NCBI GenBank assembly: GCA_028571685.1
Contig: CM053143.1
Coordinates: forward strand, 49,779,208-49,843,207
Direction of reading: 5' to 3'
Source: Heterohyrax brucei
Lineage: Eukaryota > Chordata > Mammalia > Hyracoidea > Procaviidae
DNA: 64,000 nucleotides
A model generated the notes under the pieces. The model saw only the letters and a program-made list of their open reading frames with translations. It had not been told where the DNA came from and did not search any database. The position numbers and the translations under genes were made by a program. Positions 11,979 to 25,200 of this stretch are shown here, piece by piece. How positions within the stretch are numbered: position 1 is the stretch's first letter; each line of letters starts with the position of its first letter.

Positions 11979-12013
11979 CCAAGCCAAGTGCCGTCAAGTC
12001 GGATCCAACTCAG
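11979..12013 (-). repeat. Micro-SINE, 35-bp insertion
   Basis: ccaagccaagtgccgtcaag followed by tcggatccaactcag interrupts the MITE. The uninterrupted MITE at 26.3 kb reads straight from ttttagctag to taaacaa (inverted), so the insertion can be measured as about 35 bp. Confidence 0.7.
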
Positions 12014-12904
12014 TAAACAAATTATTGGAACACCCTCCCTACTCACCTGGTCTGGGCCCCAGTGACTTTCTTACTTACCCAAAGATAAAGGAAATATTGA
12101 AAGGGAAGACATTTTGAGATACTCAGGATATCAACAGTAGTGTGACAACAGCTCTGATGGCCATTCCAGAAAAAGAATTTCAGAGTTGCTTTGTGGGGTG
12201 GATATGGGCTGGTGTCGGTGCATAGCTTCCCAAAGAGAGAATTTCAAAGGTGACTGTAGTGATATTCAGCAGTGGTGTATGTAGCACTTTTTCCAGCATG
12301 CGTTCACAGACTTAATTGTTAGTACTCATAGTACCCGGAAAGATGTGTGTAGCAATTTGGGCAGGTCATGATTCTAGATATTGTATGATGTTCCTATGTG
12401 CTGCAGATACTGTCTCTATAATGCTAATAAGGGAAAATAGACAGCGGTTGTCTTGGTGGAGCAGAACTCAATGGATAAAGTGATTGTGCCTTGAGGCAAT
12501 GTCTTGGAATATAAAGGAAACAGAAGCAGTGCTGGGAACAGAGTGCATATTCTGAAAAGACACCTGAGAAGCTCACAGTCCAGGGGAAGACGGCCAACCA
12601 GAACCTTTCTCCAGAGCCAACAGAGCTTTCTACTGGAGCAGATACCCTGGATTTGGACTATGACAGAGTAAAATTTGTCTTTGCTAAAGCCATCTGACCT
12701 GTGGCATTTCTATTAGAGCAGTACCAGATGACTAAGAGTTGTTCATATGACTAAAGTACTAGATATTTATCATGAAATAATAAGGCAAAATGCATACAGA
12801 CGTGCTTCACTTTCACTGATTCAAGACTCTTGAATCCCTCTAGGTGCATGTGTCATTTTTACTAAAGGTGATCGTTTTTCCTATGTCTAATATGCAAAAA
12901 TGAT

Positions 12905-12953
12905 TCAAAAAAAAAAAAAAACCATTGCTGTCAAGTGAATTCTGACTCACAAT
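12905..12953 (-). repeat. AfroSINE fragment
   Basis: An A-run followed by accattgctgtcaagtgaat and tctgactcacaat, the SINE tail in reverse; the rest is missing. Confidence 0.55.
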
Positions 12954-13413
12954 GTTCTGTTTACCAATTCTTTTTCTTTGTTTTTTTTCTGGTCTACAAT
13001 TCAAGTTGCCTTGCTATCTATGTCACCCCTAGGTATAACCATAGCCCTCTAGTCTGGTCATCCATATTTAAGACTAAGGCACTCTGATTGCTATTGCAGT
13101 CTTACTGCTCATTACAGTTACTACATTCATATTGACTCCGTAAATTTGTCATCTCCACTGATACCAGGAGTCCCAGTTCTATGACAACACTGCCTATCAA
13201 TTGGCAACAGAAGCTACCTGTAACTACCTGGCTACCACTGAGTTTATCAGGAATGATGGTGCACCTCTCTCCAGTCTCCTAGATTCCTCTCCCAGGGAGC
13301 ACAATCAGATGGCAGGTTCTCTAGTTTCATAGTACATTCCACAACTATAGTCTGACATTACCTTAATACTCTGCCAGAGTAGTTTTAGCATTTTTGGTTC
13401 ATGTACTATACCC
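12954..13413. other. Unassigned sequence
   Basis: No gene or family recognised in this 460-bp stretch. Confidence 0.5.
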
Positions 13414-13577
13414 AGGAAACTCCGGTGGCACGGTGGGTTACGTGCTACATCTGCTAACCAAAAGATTGGAAGTTCAAACTTGCCAGGTGCTCCTTGGAAA
13501 CTCCATGAGGTAGGTTCTACTCTGACTTCTAGGGTTACTATGAGTCAGACCCAACTTGACAGCAGTGGGTTTTGGGT
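13414..13577 (+). repeat. AfroSINE, full length
   Basis: ggaaactccggtggcacggt head, ctgctaaccaaaag B-box region, then actatgagtcagacccaact tail. Forms an inverted pair with the next copy. Confidence 0.85.
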
Positions 13578-13594
13578 ACTGTACCCATACGTAT

Positions 13595-13746
13595 ACCCAT
13601 TGCCAAGGAGTCAATTCCAACTCATAGCGACCCTATTGGACAGAGTAGAACTGCCTAACAGTTTCCAAGGAGTGCCCGGTGAATTTGAACTGCCAACCGT
13701 TTGGTTAGCAGTTCTAGCACTTAATCACCACACTACCACAGTCTCC
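13595..13746 (-). repeat. AfroSINE, inverted neighbour
   Basis: Reverse orientation: acccattgccaaggagtcaa, then gacagagtagaactgcctaa and aaccgtttggttagcag. Only 17 bp from the plus-strand copy. Confidence 0.85.
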
Positions 13747-14571
13747 TCATGTGCCAAAAGCCATCATTACAGTCCAGTTTCAGAAGTCACCTCAGCAGCA
13801 TACCACCACTAGAGCCACCATCATATGTGCTCTCCTGGCTACAGGTCCTGTACTCTTTAGTGAACAACCTATGTCTTTCACAGCAGGGACTGATTCATCT
13901 CACTTTTAAAGCTATGCTGCAACTTCATCTTGTCTCCATTCAGGAAGCAGTTGTAAGCAGAGATAGTACGACATTTGGAAGACAAAGCATTATTTACAAA
14001 CATGTGCCTCACATGAGAATTTTGGGTATTTATTTATTATATAAGCAAGTTAAGGATGACTGACTCTTAAAAGGATAAGAGCACTGCTTATTCCAGCCCA
14101 CAGAGTAAAGGATTTCAAGACAGGTCAGAACAGGCTTATCCACACAAAAGTGCCCGTCCCGGTCCTCAGGGTTCCACACTTTCCTAATTTCAACACGAGA
14201 GTGCCTTAGGCCCTTTATTTCAACACGAGAGACTATCAAAGCTGGCATTCGGTCTTCTGTTTTTCTTTTGACAGTTTAGCTCTCCTTATCCTAAATCACG
14301 AGTCCCACTTTTCTAGTCTGTTGTACAGCTGCTGCAAATAACAGCACCATTAAATGCTGTCATACATACTTACTGACTCTTACAGTGTGCCTTAAGTTGG
14401 TAACTGGCTGGGTTTTTTTTGTTTTCCCCCATTCCCCAAAGCCTTCTAAAGCCTTTATTTAAAAAAAAAAAAACAAAAACAAAAAAACAGGCAACAAACT
14501 TCAGTCCTTCTTACTACTGCCCCCAAAACAAGTGCCACCTATCACACACATCAATGTTTCTCCTTCTACTT
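13747..14571. other. Unassigned sequence
   Basis: No convincing ORF or repeat family recognised. An A-rich simple run lies at about 14460-14488. Confidence 0.5.
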
Positions 14572-15041
14572 TGTCCTGGATTGGATTGTGTACCCCCCAA
14601 AAATGGGTGTAGCAATTTGGATAGATCTTGATTGCCCATATTGCGTGATATTCCTGTATGTCCTGAATCCTGCCTCTATGATGTTAAGAGGGAAGATGGG
14701 CAGCAGTGACACTGGTGAGGCAGAACTTGTATTGTGCCTTGAGGCAATCTTTTGGGGCTATAAAGGAAAGGGAAGCAAGCAGAGAGTAGGGGGACCTCAC
14801 ACTACCAAGAAGTAGTGCTGGGAAGAGAGTAGGTCCTTTGGACTTGGAGTCCCTTCACTTCAAAATCTCCCGATGGAGGGAAAGGCCAACAACAAGTCTT
14901 TCTCCAGAGCCAACAGAGAAAGACTTCCGGGCAGCTGATGCCCTGAATTTGGACTCTTAGCCTGACTGTGAGGAAATAAATTTCTCTTTTTAACTCATCC
15001 ACTTGCGGTATTTCTGTTATAACACCACTTGATGACTTATA
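14572..15041 (+). mobile_element. Solo LTR, ERVL-MaLR-like
   Basis: Starts TGTCCTGGATTGGATTGTG, ends near cttgatgacttata, with aataaatttctc near the 3' end. Same family as the LTR at 1645. Confidence 0.78.
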
Positions 15042-15683
15042 CCTTAAGTCAGTCTATCACAGGTGAAGGCTGTAGTAACTGTGATGTTACACTAGGGTCA
15101 CACTCTCCACCAGTACGGCCCCTGTCACAGAGTGCCCTGTGAGTGATGCAGTTAGATTTCCATCCTGATGGCTGCTTTCTAGGGCTAGTTCAGGTAATAA
15201 CTGACTTATTAGCCCTGGTTCTACCTACAGCAAACATGAAGTGAAGGCTTGTTGGTAGGTTTATTTTGGTCAGTAATCTGAAACAGGAGTGAAAGACTGG
15301 GAAGAACAGAACAGAAAATGAGGAAAATGCAATGCAAATAAGTGTTATCACTTAATCACTTCTACGGGCAGCTAGGGCATGAGCCCTTCAGAAACTCTCT
15401 GAGGAGTTGTGTGGAACAGAATTGAGACTTCTCAACCTGAAGGATCAAAGAGGAGAGTATTAATCCACCAGCTTGGTCAGAAGTTGTCCCGGGGAGTGTT
15501 AACTCCCTCACACATCCAGCCTATTGTGTGTATGAGAATGGATAGGTGGATTCTACACTATTAAAACAGCAGGGAAGCCCTAGGGAAGAAAGAGATACCC
15601 CGCGTAGCTGAGGTAATGTTTTTTGAAGAAAACAAATACTGTACTACAACATAGTGCTCTTACAGGAAGTTACTATATAAGTA
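15042..15683. other. Unassigned sequence
   Basis: No gene or repeat recognised. Confidence 0.5.
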
Positions 15684-15864
15684 CTTGCAGTCGAGTCAGT
15701 CCTGACTCACGGCAATCCCATATGTAACTGTGCTCCACAATATTTTCCATGGCTGATTTTTCAGAAGTAGACCACTGGGCCTTTCTTCTGAGGTACGCCT
15801 GGAAGGACTAAAACCTCCAGCCTTAGCAGCAGAGTGTATTAACCATCAGCACCACCCAGGAACT
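15684..15864 (-). repeat. AfroSINE-related SINE, divergent type
   Basis: cttgcagtcgagtcagtcct, ttttccatggctgatttttc and accatcagcaccacccagg. The middle block (gatttttc..gaagtagacc) marks a variant also seen at 33137 and 51629. Confidence 0.65.
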
Positions 15865-17037
15865 TCACTTCCACCATTAGATACAATTTGTTTTTATTTT
15901 TAAAATACCAGATTAATTGCATGCATTATCTTCAGCTTCTAAAAGACTAACATTTCAAGAAAGCAAAAAAAAAGAAAGAAATATCAGTACATTTGTTGAG
16001 TCTTTGTTTCCTCCCTTGCCTCTTCTTTTCTTTCTTTCAGACAACCCAAAATATTTAGAAAAATATTTAAACGTCTTATGGAAAAATCTATTTTAATAAT
16101 GAAAAAAGTACTTTAGGCTAAAAATAAAAAATATATTTTTTTCCTTTAAACTGTGACACTTTATTGGAGTTGGGAAAATGTTTGAGAAAGCACCTGAATA
16201 AATACACGTATTGAGTAATCTACTTAAGTGGTGAAAAGAGACAATCTGCTTGATGCTGTGGAGACAAATTCAAAACATAGCAAGGAAATGCATTTACGCA
16301 TATTTTAGACAAAGGAATGATTATTCTTTCATGGTCCTGAAATTGAAAAACAAATCTAAAATAGCTATTACAAACACCCACTCTCAATTCTGTTTCTGTA
16401 GGGTACATCATTTGCATCTCACTAATGGGCAAATTTTCCAAGATTCTGTGGTTGAACTGTATGTTCTCTCTAAAGAAACATTTTATATAACATGTTTATG
16501 CTTCAAAAACACAGCATTAGACAAAGGAAAATATTCCTGTCTAGATGAAAAATGTTTATCAAATATCTAAAAGATAGATAAAAAGAGATATATGCTATGT
16601 TTTAGAAAGCTCAAAAACATCTTTCAAATTCTCTATCTTATGGCTATAACTGTATCTATAATAATTGTGCTTTACTATCTTCATATATTTTAAATAGTTA
16701 TGATTTATATACGAACATTTTTAAAATCTAAAAGCATACTTAAATAATTATTTTGGTATTTATGAGTAAATTCTAGAATATTTGAAATATGCCTTGACTA
16801 TCCCGGCTGGCATCCAAAACTGATAGATTACCATGTGAAATTAATTAATTGCTGTCATCAATTTTTAAAATTTTTTAAACAATTTTTAAGTTTACCTATG
16901 GTGCCCAACACTGCCCCCATTGTACGTAGATAGGTACATAAAATGCTTTTCATAAAAGTCAGCATTTATCTTATACCAGCTCTTTATAGCTAGAGAGGGT
17001 ATTCAATAATGAAAAGTTGTTGTTAAGAAATGTTCAG
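15865..17037. other. AT-rich unassigned sequence
   Basis: 1.2 kb with A/T runs and no supported gene or repeat. Confidence 0.5.
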
Positions 17038-18485
17038 AGGCAGGGCCAAGTTGGCAGAGTAGTCAGATACTTCCTGTGACTCCTCCAGCAGCAAAGACCC
17101 ATCAGAACAAATGAGTCAATTACATATAGGACATTCTGCGTTCCCTGAGCATCAAACAGAATGTTGAAAAGTTAGGCTGAGTAAAGGAGAAGGGACAGCA
17201 AGTCCAGAAGTACCTAAGGCTGGCCAAACCTGACCAGCAGGGCATCAGCTGCCGGCAGCTTGGTGAACTGACCAGTGGCATTTGGAAGGCTTTTTCCTCA
17301 GTCAGAGAGACAACATCAGAGTGGCCACTCCCGCCTCCAGAATCAGTGAAAAATGGCACTCCATTGACAAAAACTAAGTGGCTTGTGTCTAACATACCTC
17401 ATGTGGCTCTACAACTTTCCTTCAGGAAAGGCCTCTATCCCTTTTCCCAGCACTTGCCCCTGGCTTCTCTACACTGCACTCTGGTGCCAGAATCTGACGT
17501 TGTTGACTGAGTCAGAGGCAGGACTCCTTATGTGCACCCTGAGCTGTTCTCCTAGACGCAGGGAACAACTTAATGAACCTGGGGAAGACAAAAAAAAAAT
17601 CAGAAAGCTCACCTACACCAGAAATTCAGGGTGCAAACAGTTCCCTCAGAAGAGGTTTGTCTTCCTCACAAACACTCAGGGATAGCTGTCAGACCCCTGC
17701 TTTTCTCAGCACATGCAGTTAAATATCTGTGATGACAGGAACCACCCCTGCCCGTCTAGGACTGTAGGGGACAGCCTACACCACACACTGTCTTACTAAC
17801 TACTTGGAGACACCTGTGCTGAATCCATACGAGAAAAGTAAATGGAGTCCTGCTTGTGTGTCTAGTAACACCACAGTGGTGGTTAAGATTGTGTGTCAAC
17901 TTGGCTGTGCCATGATTCCACAGTGGTGGCTCACCACCCCTTGACCTTCATCTCTCTGCCTTCTGCTGCCTGCTTCCATTCTGTTTGGGCTTGTGGATTC
18001 AGAAGCTACTGTACTCTCGTCTCCTGACATTCAGTTCTTGGGACTTCAGTTAAATGCCCTTTGGATTCATAGCCTGCAAGTAAGAGTCCTGTTCTCAGAC
18101 TTGTCAATCCAGAGTTTGCCAGACCCTCCAGCTATGTGACACAGGAGAAACTGTGCAGCCTTGTGCACCATTTTGGGATTCATAGACCCTCACAAGTGGT
18201 GAAGGGGGAACTTGCTCTCTGACCTGCTTATCCTTGGTTCGCCAGAGTCCTCAGCTTCATAAGGCTTTTATTGAGATCCAGAACTGAGATGTTTCAGCCT
18301 CTACAATTGTATGAGCTTTCTTTTATACAAATCTCTTTCTATATATATTCATATGACATACTGGTTTTCCTTACCTAGAGAACCGAGTCTAAGACAAGCT
18401 CTAACCACCTAGTGACAGGACATTAGAACTTCAAAGGCACCAGCAACCAAACTAGCACAGACGACCAGCCTGTCTGGACATTTCA
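17038..18485 (+). mobile_element. L1 5' portion, plus strand
   Basis: Begins aggcagggccaagttggcag, followed by agtagtcagatacttcc, the form of a mammalian L1 5' end, with moderately GC-rich 5'UTR-like sequence. It is interrupted by an ERVL-like LTR and ends where the minus-strand L1 begins. No ORF1 follows, so only the 5' piece remains. Confidence 0.6.
17875..18396 (+). mobile_element. ERVL-type LTR (MLT2-like)
   Basis: Fossil LTR with ggttaagattgtgtgtcaac at the 5' side and ctagagaaccgagtctaaga + ca at the 3' end, preceded by an AT run (ctatatatattca). Resembles ERVL LTRs of the MLT2 group and the LTR at 47416. Confidence 0.6.
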
Positions 18486-21400
18486 AATAGCGTTGTTATG
18501 ATCCTTTTTATTTCAGATGAGTCTGTTGCAATGTTCCCTGATCCATTTTTTATTTTGGTTATTTGTGTTTTTCTTTAGTGGTTTGTTGATTTTTTTTTAT
18601 CCTTTCCAAGAACCAATTTTGGTCTTGTTGATCCTTTCTGTTGCTTTTGTATTCGCTATTTCATTTACTTCTGCTCCTTATTATTTCCTTTTTCTGGTGG
18701 CTGGGGCTTCTTTTGCTGTTCTGTATTCAAGTCATGTAGCTAATGTTTTGATTTTGTCCCTTTCTTCTTTTTTAATGGGCACATCTATTGCTATAAATTG
18801 ACCTCTGAACATTAAATTTGCTGTGTTCCAAAGTTCTGGTATGATGTTTTTGTTCTCATTTCACTTTAGGAGTTTTTTATTTCACCTTTGGCCTCTTCTG
18901 TTACCCAGTGGTTTTTAAGAAAGGTGTTATCCAGTTTCCATGTATTTTATTTTTCCCCTTGCTCTTCCTGCTTCTACTTTTAAGGTATTTTGATCAGACA
19001 AGATGCTTCACATTATAGTGCTTTGGATTTTGTCAAGAGTTATTTTGTGACCTAAGATGTGTTCTATTCTGGAGAACATTCCATGTGCTTTGCAAAAGAA
19101 TATGTACTGTGCTGCTCTTGAGTGGAGTGTTCTATATGTTTATTAGATCAAGTTGGTTCATTGTGGCCTTTACCTTTTCTGTTTCTCTGCTGAGTTTCTT
19201 GCTAGATGTCCTATCCTTTACCAAGAACGCTGTTTTGAAATCTCCTACTGTTATTGCAGAATCATCTTGCTTCTCTTTTCAATGCTGTTACAGTTTTTGT
19301 ATTTTGGAAACCCCTGATCAGGTGCACAGGTATTTATTTTGGTTATTGTTTCTTTGTGGCTTTTCCTTTTAGTCATTATATAATGTCCTTCCTTGTCATT
19401 TATGGTGAATTTTGTTTTAACGTCTATTTTACCTAGGATTAGTATTGCCACTCCTGCTCTTTTTTGGTTGCTGTTACCTTGATATATATTTTTTGTCTGT
19501 CCTTTGATTTTTAATACATTTGTTTTCTTTCTAAGATGTGTCTCTTGTACACAGCATATTGATGGGTCCTTTTTTTCAATCCATGCTATCGCTCTGTCTT
19601 TATGGATGCATTAAACTATTCAAGTTCATCATTTGTTGTGCTTTTTTTGTGGTGTTGACATTTTCCTTGTTCCTCATGCTCTTCTGTGTTGAATTCTTTT
19701 TGTTTTTTTGTTGTTGTTTCTTTTGTTTTCATAGATTCTCTGTTTATTGAGACTTGGCCTTCACTTTGTTAAGTAGATTTGTTAACTTTCTCTGTGGTTA
19801 CCTTGAAATTTATACATATCTTCCTAAGTTTAAACCAATCTTTTATTATTTGATATCACCTTGACTTCCTCTCCATTTGAAAGTTTTATACCTACATCAT
19901 TTATTCCCTATTTTTCTAACATTGTTATCATTTACAGATTGACATTTCTGGTTTCCTGTTGTGAATTTTCAGTTTTGTTTTACCTTGAGATTTCATAGCC
20001 TACACTGATATCTGTCTGATGTGCTTCAGCGTCCTAGGTTCAGATTGTTTCTGATGTTGTCAGTTCTCTAACCAAAAGACTCTCTTTAATAAATCTTGTG
20101 AGTTTGGTTTCATTTTCACATATTCTTTTCATTTCTGTTTATCTGGAAACATCTTAATTTAACAGTTAAATATGAGTGAGAGTTTTGCAGAATATATTAT
20201 TCCTGGTTGGCAATTCTCTTTCTTCAAGATGTTATATGTCATCTCATTGCCTTCTTGCCTACATGGTTTCTGTCGAGTAATCAGAGCTTGGTCTTATTGT
20301 TTCCACTTTGTACCTGACTTTTCATTATTCTTCAGTGATGAGACTCCTTGTCTTAGTGATTTTCCTTTTGTTTCTATCCTACATGGAGTTTGTTGAGCAT
20401 CTTGGATGATCAGCTTTTCACCTTTCATGGTATTACACAAGTTTTCTGTCTGCAATTCTTCAATAATCCTCACTATGTTTTCTGTTTTATCCCATTCTGG
20501 AACTCTAGTTACAGGCAAATTTTTCTTTTTCTTGTAGCTCACATCATTCTCAGGATTTCCTCATTTTTCTTTATTCTTTTCTGCAGATTTTAGTCAAACT
20601 GGGAAACAAGGATTTTTTGGATCCTGTCTTGCCTTGTTTCAGAGCTGCTCCTAAAATCTTTTATTTCTGAAAATTTGTTGTTTACCTTTGAATTTTTTTA
20701 AAAAATTAATTGTAATTAAGTGAAATTTGATAATTTTCCATATAAAAGCCCAAGCACCCACTTCCCTGCAACTCTAGCTTCTCTCCTCACCCTGTGACAG
20801 CACACTCCTCCATCACCCTTCCCTTCTAGCATCCACTCAACTAATACCTGTCCCCTCCTCTTCACTCTCTCCTCTCCCCTCTAAGAAGAAAGCAGTAAGA
20901 CAGCCCCACATATGTATTCAACCATAAAGTACACACACACACCACCTACATCATTCTGTGTCCTCAAGTCCAGTCCATTCTTTGTCTAAAGTAGTAGCTT
21001 CAGTACTGCTTCCAGCTCTGAGTTAGCAGCAAGTCTAGGGACCATGTTCTCAGGGCAACTTCCAGGCCATCAGACCAAGTCTGGTCTTTTAATAGAGCTC
21101 TTGATAGGCACACTCTTTTTCTCATGTTACACCAGGGACTCTACTTTGTGTTCCCTGTCAGGACTGTGTTTGATGATGGCCAGGCGCCATCTAGTTCTTC
21201 TGTTCTCCTGCTGATGTATTCTCCCAATCATATGGGTCCTTCTGTTTCCTTGGCTCATTTTTCCTTATGCTTTTGCTGTTCTTAGTTGTCATCTGTTCCA
21301 GTTGGGTTGGGACCAGTTCATGCTTCTCAGATGGCAGCTTGCTGGCTTTTAAGACCCAATATGAGGTTAAGAACACTCTCTTAGAAAGAGACTAGTTACA

Positions 21401-21579
21401 CCAGTTGAACTAAGTGTTCCCTGAAAATGTTGTACTGAGAACTCAGTCCCTGCTACTCTGTCCTTTAAAATGTTGGGTTGAATTTAGAAAATCTTTTGGT
21501 TTGTGGTATAGTTCAGTTGTGCTGACCTGCTGTCTACTGTATGCTTCACCTAACTGAATTCCTATTGACTATCTAATCT

Positions 21580-21739
21580 ATGAAAACCCTGGTGGCTTAG
21601 CGGGTTAAGTGCTTTGTCTGCTAACCAAAAGGTCAGCAGTTCAAATCTGTCAGAGTCTCCTTGGAAACTCAGTGGGGCAGTTCTACTCTGACCTATAGGG
21701 TTGGTATGCATTGGATCCAGCTTTACAGCAGCAGTTTAT
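21580..21739 (+). repeat. AfroSINE with target-site duplication
   Basis: gaaaaccctggtggcttagc head and ctgctaaccaaaaggtcagc. Flanked by ATCTAATCT at 21571-21579 and 21740-21748. Confidence 0.88.
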
Positions 21740-21768
21740 ATCTAATCTGCAAATAACCGTTTCCCTCC

Positions 21769-22216
21769 TATCATGGATTGAACTGTGTCCCCCTCAAAAT
21801 GTATGTGTTGATTTCACTCGGTTTGGAATTCCAGTTATGGTGCCCTTCCTCCCATGTGCTGTGAATCCTGCCTCTGTGATATTGATGATGGAGAATGGTT
21901 TGCAGTTGTGTTAGTGAGGCAGGACTCAAGCTTGTGGAATATAAGGCAGAGAAGCGAGCTGAGGAAGTTGGGAACCTCATACCACTGAGAGAGAAGCACC
22001 GAGAGCAGAGTACATCCTTTGGACCCAAGGTTCCTGTGCTGAGATGCTCTCACTGGATGTGGACTCAGCCTACTGGACTGTGATGATTTCTTATTCTGAA
22101 TGGACTTGTATCTTCTTAATGGATTTGTGGCTTACTGGACTGTGACAATAAAAGCTTCTCATGAAACCTTCCACTTGTGGTATTTTCTGTTAGAGCAGTA
22201 CCAGGTGACTAGGGCA
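21769..22216 (+). mobile_element. Solo LTR, ERVL-MaLR-like
   Basis: A 448-bp fossil LTR starting tatcatggattgaactgtgt, flanked by a perfect 5-bp duplication CCTCC (21764-21768, 22217-22221). Inserted in the nested L1. Confidence 0.8.
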
Positions 22217-22299
22217 CCTCCCTACTCACTATTGTAGCCAAGAATATTTTCTTCTATGCATAAGTCCTTAGGTCCTTAAAATAGTGGTCTCATACAATA

Positions 22300-25200
22300 T
22301 TTGTCCTTTTGCAGCTGACTGATTTCACTCAGTATGTCTTCCAGTTGATTCCAGGTTATGAGATGTTTCATAAAATCATCATTGTTCTTTATCATTGCAT
22401 GGTGTTCTACTTTTGTATATATACCATAGTTTGTTTATCCATTCATCTGTTGAAGGGGATCTAGGTTGATTCATATTTTTGCTATTGTGGACAGTGCTGT
22501 AATACACATTCACATGCACGTATCTGTTCATGTAACAGCACTTATTTCTGTAGGATACATTCCAAGCTGGATGATTGCTGGATGATGTGATATTTCTAAC
22601 TTTGGCAAGCATCTAATTGCTTGCCAAAGAGGTTATACCATTTTGCATTCCATCAGCACTGTAGAAGAGTTCTGATCTCTCTACAGCCTCTCCAACATTT
22701 TTTGTTTTGTGTTTTGGGGATTAGTGCCAACCTTGTAGGGGTGAAGTGGTTTTTCATTGCAGTTTTGATTTGGATTTGTCTAATGGCTAATGACTGTGAG
22801 CATTTCCTCATACGCCTTTTGGCTGCCTGAATGTCTGTCCATATCCTTTGCGCACTGCTTAACTGGTCTGTTTGTCCTTTTCTTGCTGATATTTTGCAGT
22901 ACCTGGAAATTAGATATTTTGCAGAATGTGGAAATTAGATATCCACCAGATACATAGATGCCAAATATTTTTTCCCATCTGTAGGTAGCCTTCTAACTTT
23001 CTTGATAAAGTCTTTGGATGAGCATAAGTATTTAGTTTTTAACAGTTTCCATTTATCTATTTTTCCTTCAGCTGTTTGTGCACTGTTTAATAAGACTTTG
23101 CAGTCTGTTTAAGCTGCATATTAGGACTCCCAGTGTTGTTCTATTTTTTCTTCCATAATCTTTATCATTTTAGATTTGATATTTAGATCTTTGATCCATT
23201 TTGAGTTAATTTTTGTGTAAAGCATGAGATATGGGTCTTGTTTCCATTTTCTTGCAGTGACTATTCAATTTTGCCAACACTGTTTGTTAAAGAGAATGTT
23301 TTTTCCCCAGTTCATGCCCTTTGGGCCTTTGGCAAATATCAGCTGTTCATAGGTGGATGGTGTTCTTTGTGGATTATCTATTCTGTTCCATTGGTCTATA
23401 TATCTATATTTGTACACGTACCATACTGTTTTGACTACCAGGGCAGTATAATCAGGTAGTGTGAGGCCTCCTGCTGTGTTCCTCTTCTTCAGTACTGCTT
23501 TATTTATCTTGGGATTCTTCCCTTTCCAAACAAGGTTGGCAATTTGTTTCTCCATCTCATTAAAAAATGATATTGTGATTTGTATTGGGATTGCATTGTA
23601 TATACAGATCACTTTGGACAGAACAGACATTTTCACAATGATAAATCTTCCTATCCATGAGCAAGTTAGGTTTCTCCACTTAAGTCTCTTTTGGTTTCTT
23701 GCAGTAGAGTCTTATAATTTTCTTTGTACAGGTCTTTTACATTTCCAGATAGATTTATTCCTAGGTATTTTGCCTTCTTGGGGCTATTGTAAATGGTATT
23801 GATTTGGTGATTTCCTCTTTGATGGTCTCTTTGGTGCTGTAAGGGAATCCCACAGATTTGTTTACATTTATGTGTATCCTGATATTTTGCTGAACTCTTC
23901 TATTAGTTCCAATAGATTACTTATGGATTCTTTAGGGTTTTCTGTGTATAAGATCACTGCAAATAGGGATACTTTTACTTCTTCTTTACTGATGCAGATG
24001 CTCTTTATTTCTTTACCTTGTCTGATCGCTCTGGCTAGAACCTCCAGCAAAATGCTTAATGGAAGTGGTAGCAATGGACATTCTTGCCTAGTTCCTGTTC
24101 TGAGAGTGAATTCTTTCAGGCTGTGTGCATTCAGGATGATGTGGACAGTTGGCTTTGCATAGGTACCCCTTACTGCATTAAGGAATTTCCCTTATATTCC
24201 TATTTTGTTGAGGGTTTTTAACATGAATTGGGTGTTGGACTTTGTCAAATGCCTTTTCTGTATCAATTGATAAAAAAATCAAGTGATTCTTATCTTTTGT
24301 TTGATTTCTGTAGTTGACTACACTGTTTTGCTGATGTTGAACCAACCCTGCATTCGTGGTATGAATCCTACTTGGTCGTGGTGAATTATTTTTTTGAGGT
24401 GTTGTTGAATTTTATTGGCTAGGATTTTGAAGATTTTTGCATCTAGACTCATGAGAAATACTGGTCTGTAATTTTCTTTTGGGGGGCTATCTTTACCTAG
24501 CTTTGGGATCTGAGTTATTCAAGCTTCATAGAATGAATTTTGGAGTGTTCTTTTCTATGCTGTGAAATAGCTTCAGTTGTATTGGTATTAATTCCTCTCT
24601 AAAACTTTGGTGGAATTCTTCATCAAAGTCGTCTGGGCCAAGACTTTTTTAGGTTGGTAGTTTTTTTCTTTTTCAATCCCTTCTATTGTGATGGGTTTAT
24701 TAAGTTGTTCTACTTCTCTTTGCAGTAATTTTCATAGGTAATGTGATTCTAGAAATTTGTTCATTTCCTCTAGGTTTTCAAATTTATGCAAGTACAATTT
24801 TTCATAGTATTCTGTTATGATTCTTTTGATTTTGGTTGCATCTGTTATGACATCTCGTGTCTTGTTTCTTATCTGGGTTGTTTCCTCTTGTTTTTCTTTT
24901 GTGCACTTAGCCACTGGTTTATCAATTTTGCTCATCTTAATAAAAAAAAACAACTTTTAGCTTTCTTTCAATTGTTTTTCTATTCTCTAATTCATTTAGT
25001 TCTGCTCTAATTTTTAGTCTCTGTTTTCTTTTGATGCCTGAAGGGTACTTTTGTTGTTCTCTTTCTACTTGTTCGGGTTCTTAGGTTGGGCTCTTTATTT
25101 TGGATATGTGCATTTACTGAGATAATCTGACCTCTGAGCACTGCTTTTGCTATATACCACAGGTTCTGTTAGGATGTGTTATCATTCTCGTTTAACTCCA

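Larger units (their letters stand above)
11203..12328. mobile_element. Foldback mariner MITE, copy 1 (about 556 bp without insertions)
   Basis: Flanked by TA on both sides (11201-11202, 12329-12330). Left end caaggtctaacaattaagtc; the right end is nearly its inverse. Both ends carry sequence of the mariner transposase 3' end in opposite orientations, so the element folds back on itself. It is interrupted by an LTR (11289-11819) and a 35-bp micro-SINE (11979-12013). The core shares its middle (attgtatagttgtctgtgag) with the copy at 25967, inverted. Confidence 0.8.
11186..12737 (+). mobile_element. MaLR-like LTR split by a mariner-derived MITE
   Basis: Begins TGTCATGGACTGAAT at 11186 and resumes at 12331 (gtacccggaaagatgtgtgt), ending near gatgactaaga at 12737. 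The 1.1 kb in between is a mariner derivative inserted at a TA. Fossil; host of the nest at this locus. Confidence 0.75.

Noticed and set aside
17038-20695. One 5'-inverted (twin-primed) L1 spanning the plus and minus pieces
   Set aside because: In twin priming the inverted 5' part lies on the side away from the A-tail; here the plus-strand 5' piece lies on the wrong side, so two separate insertions fit better.
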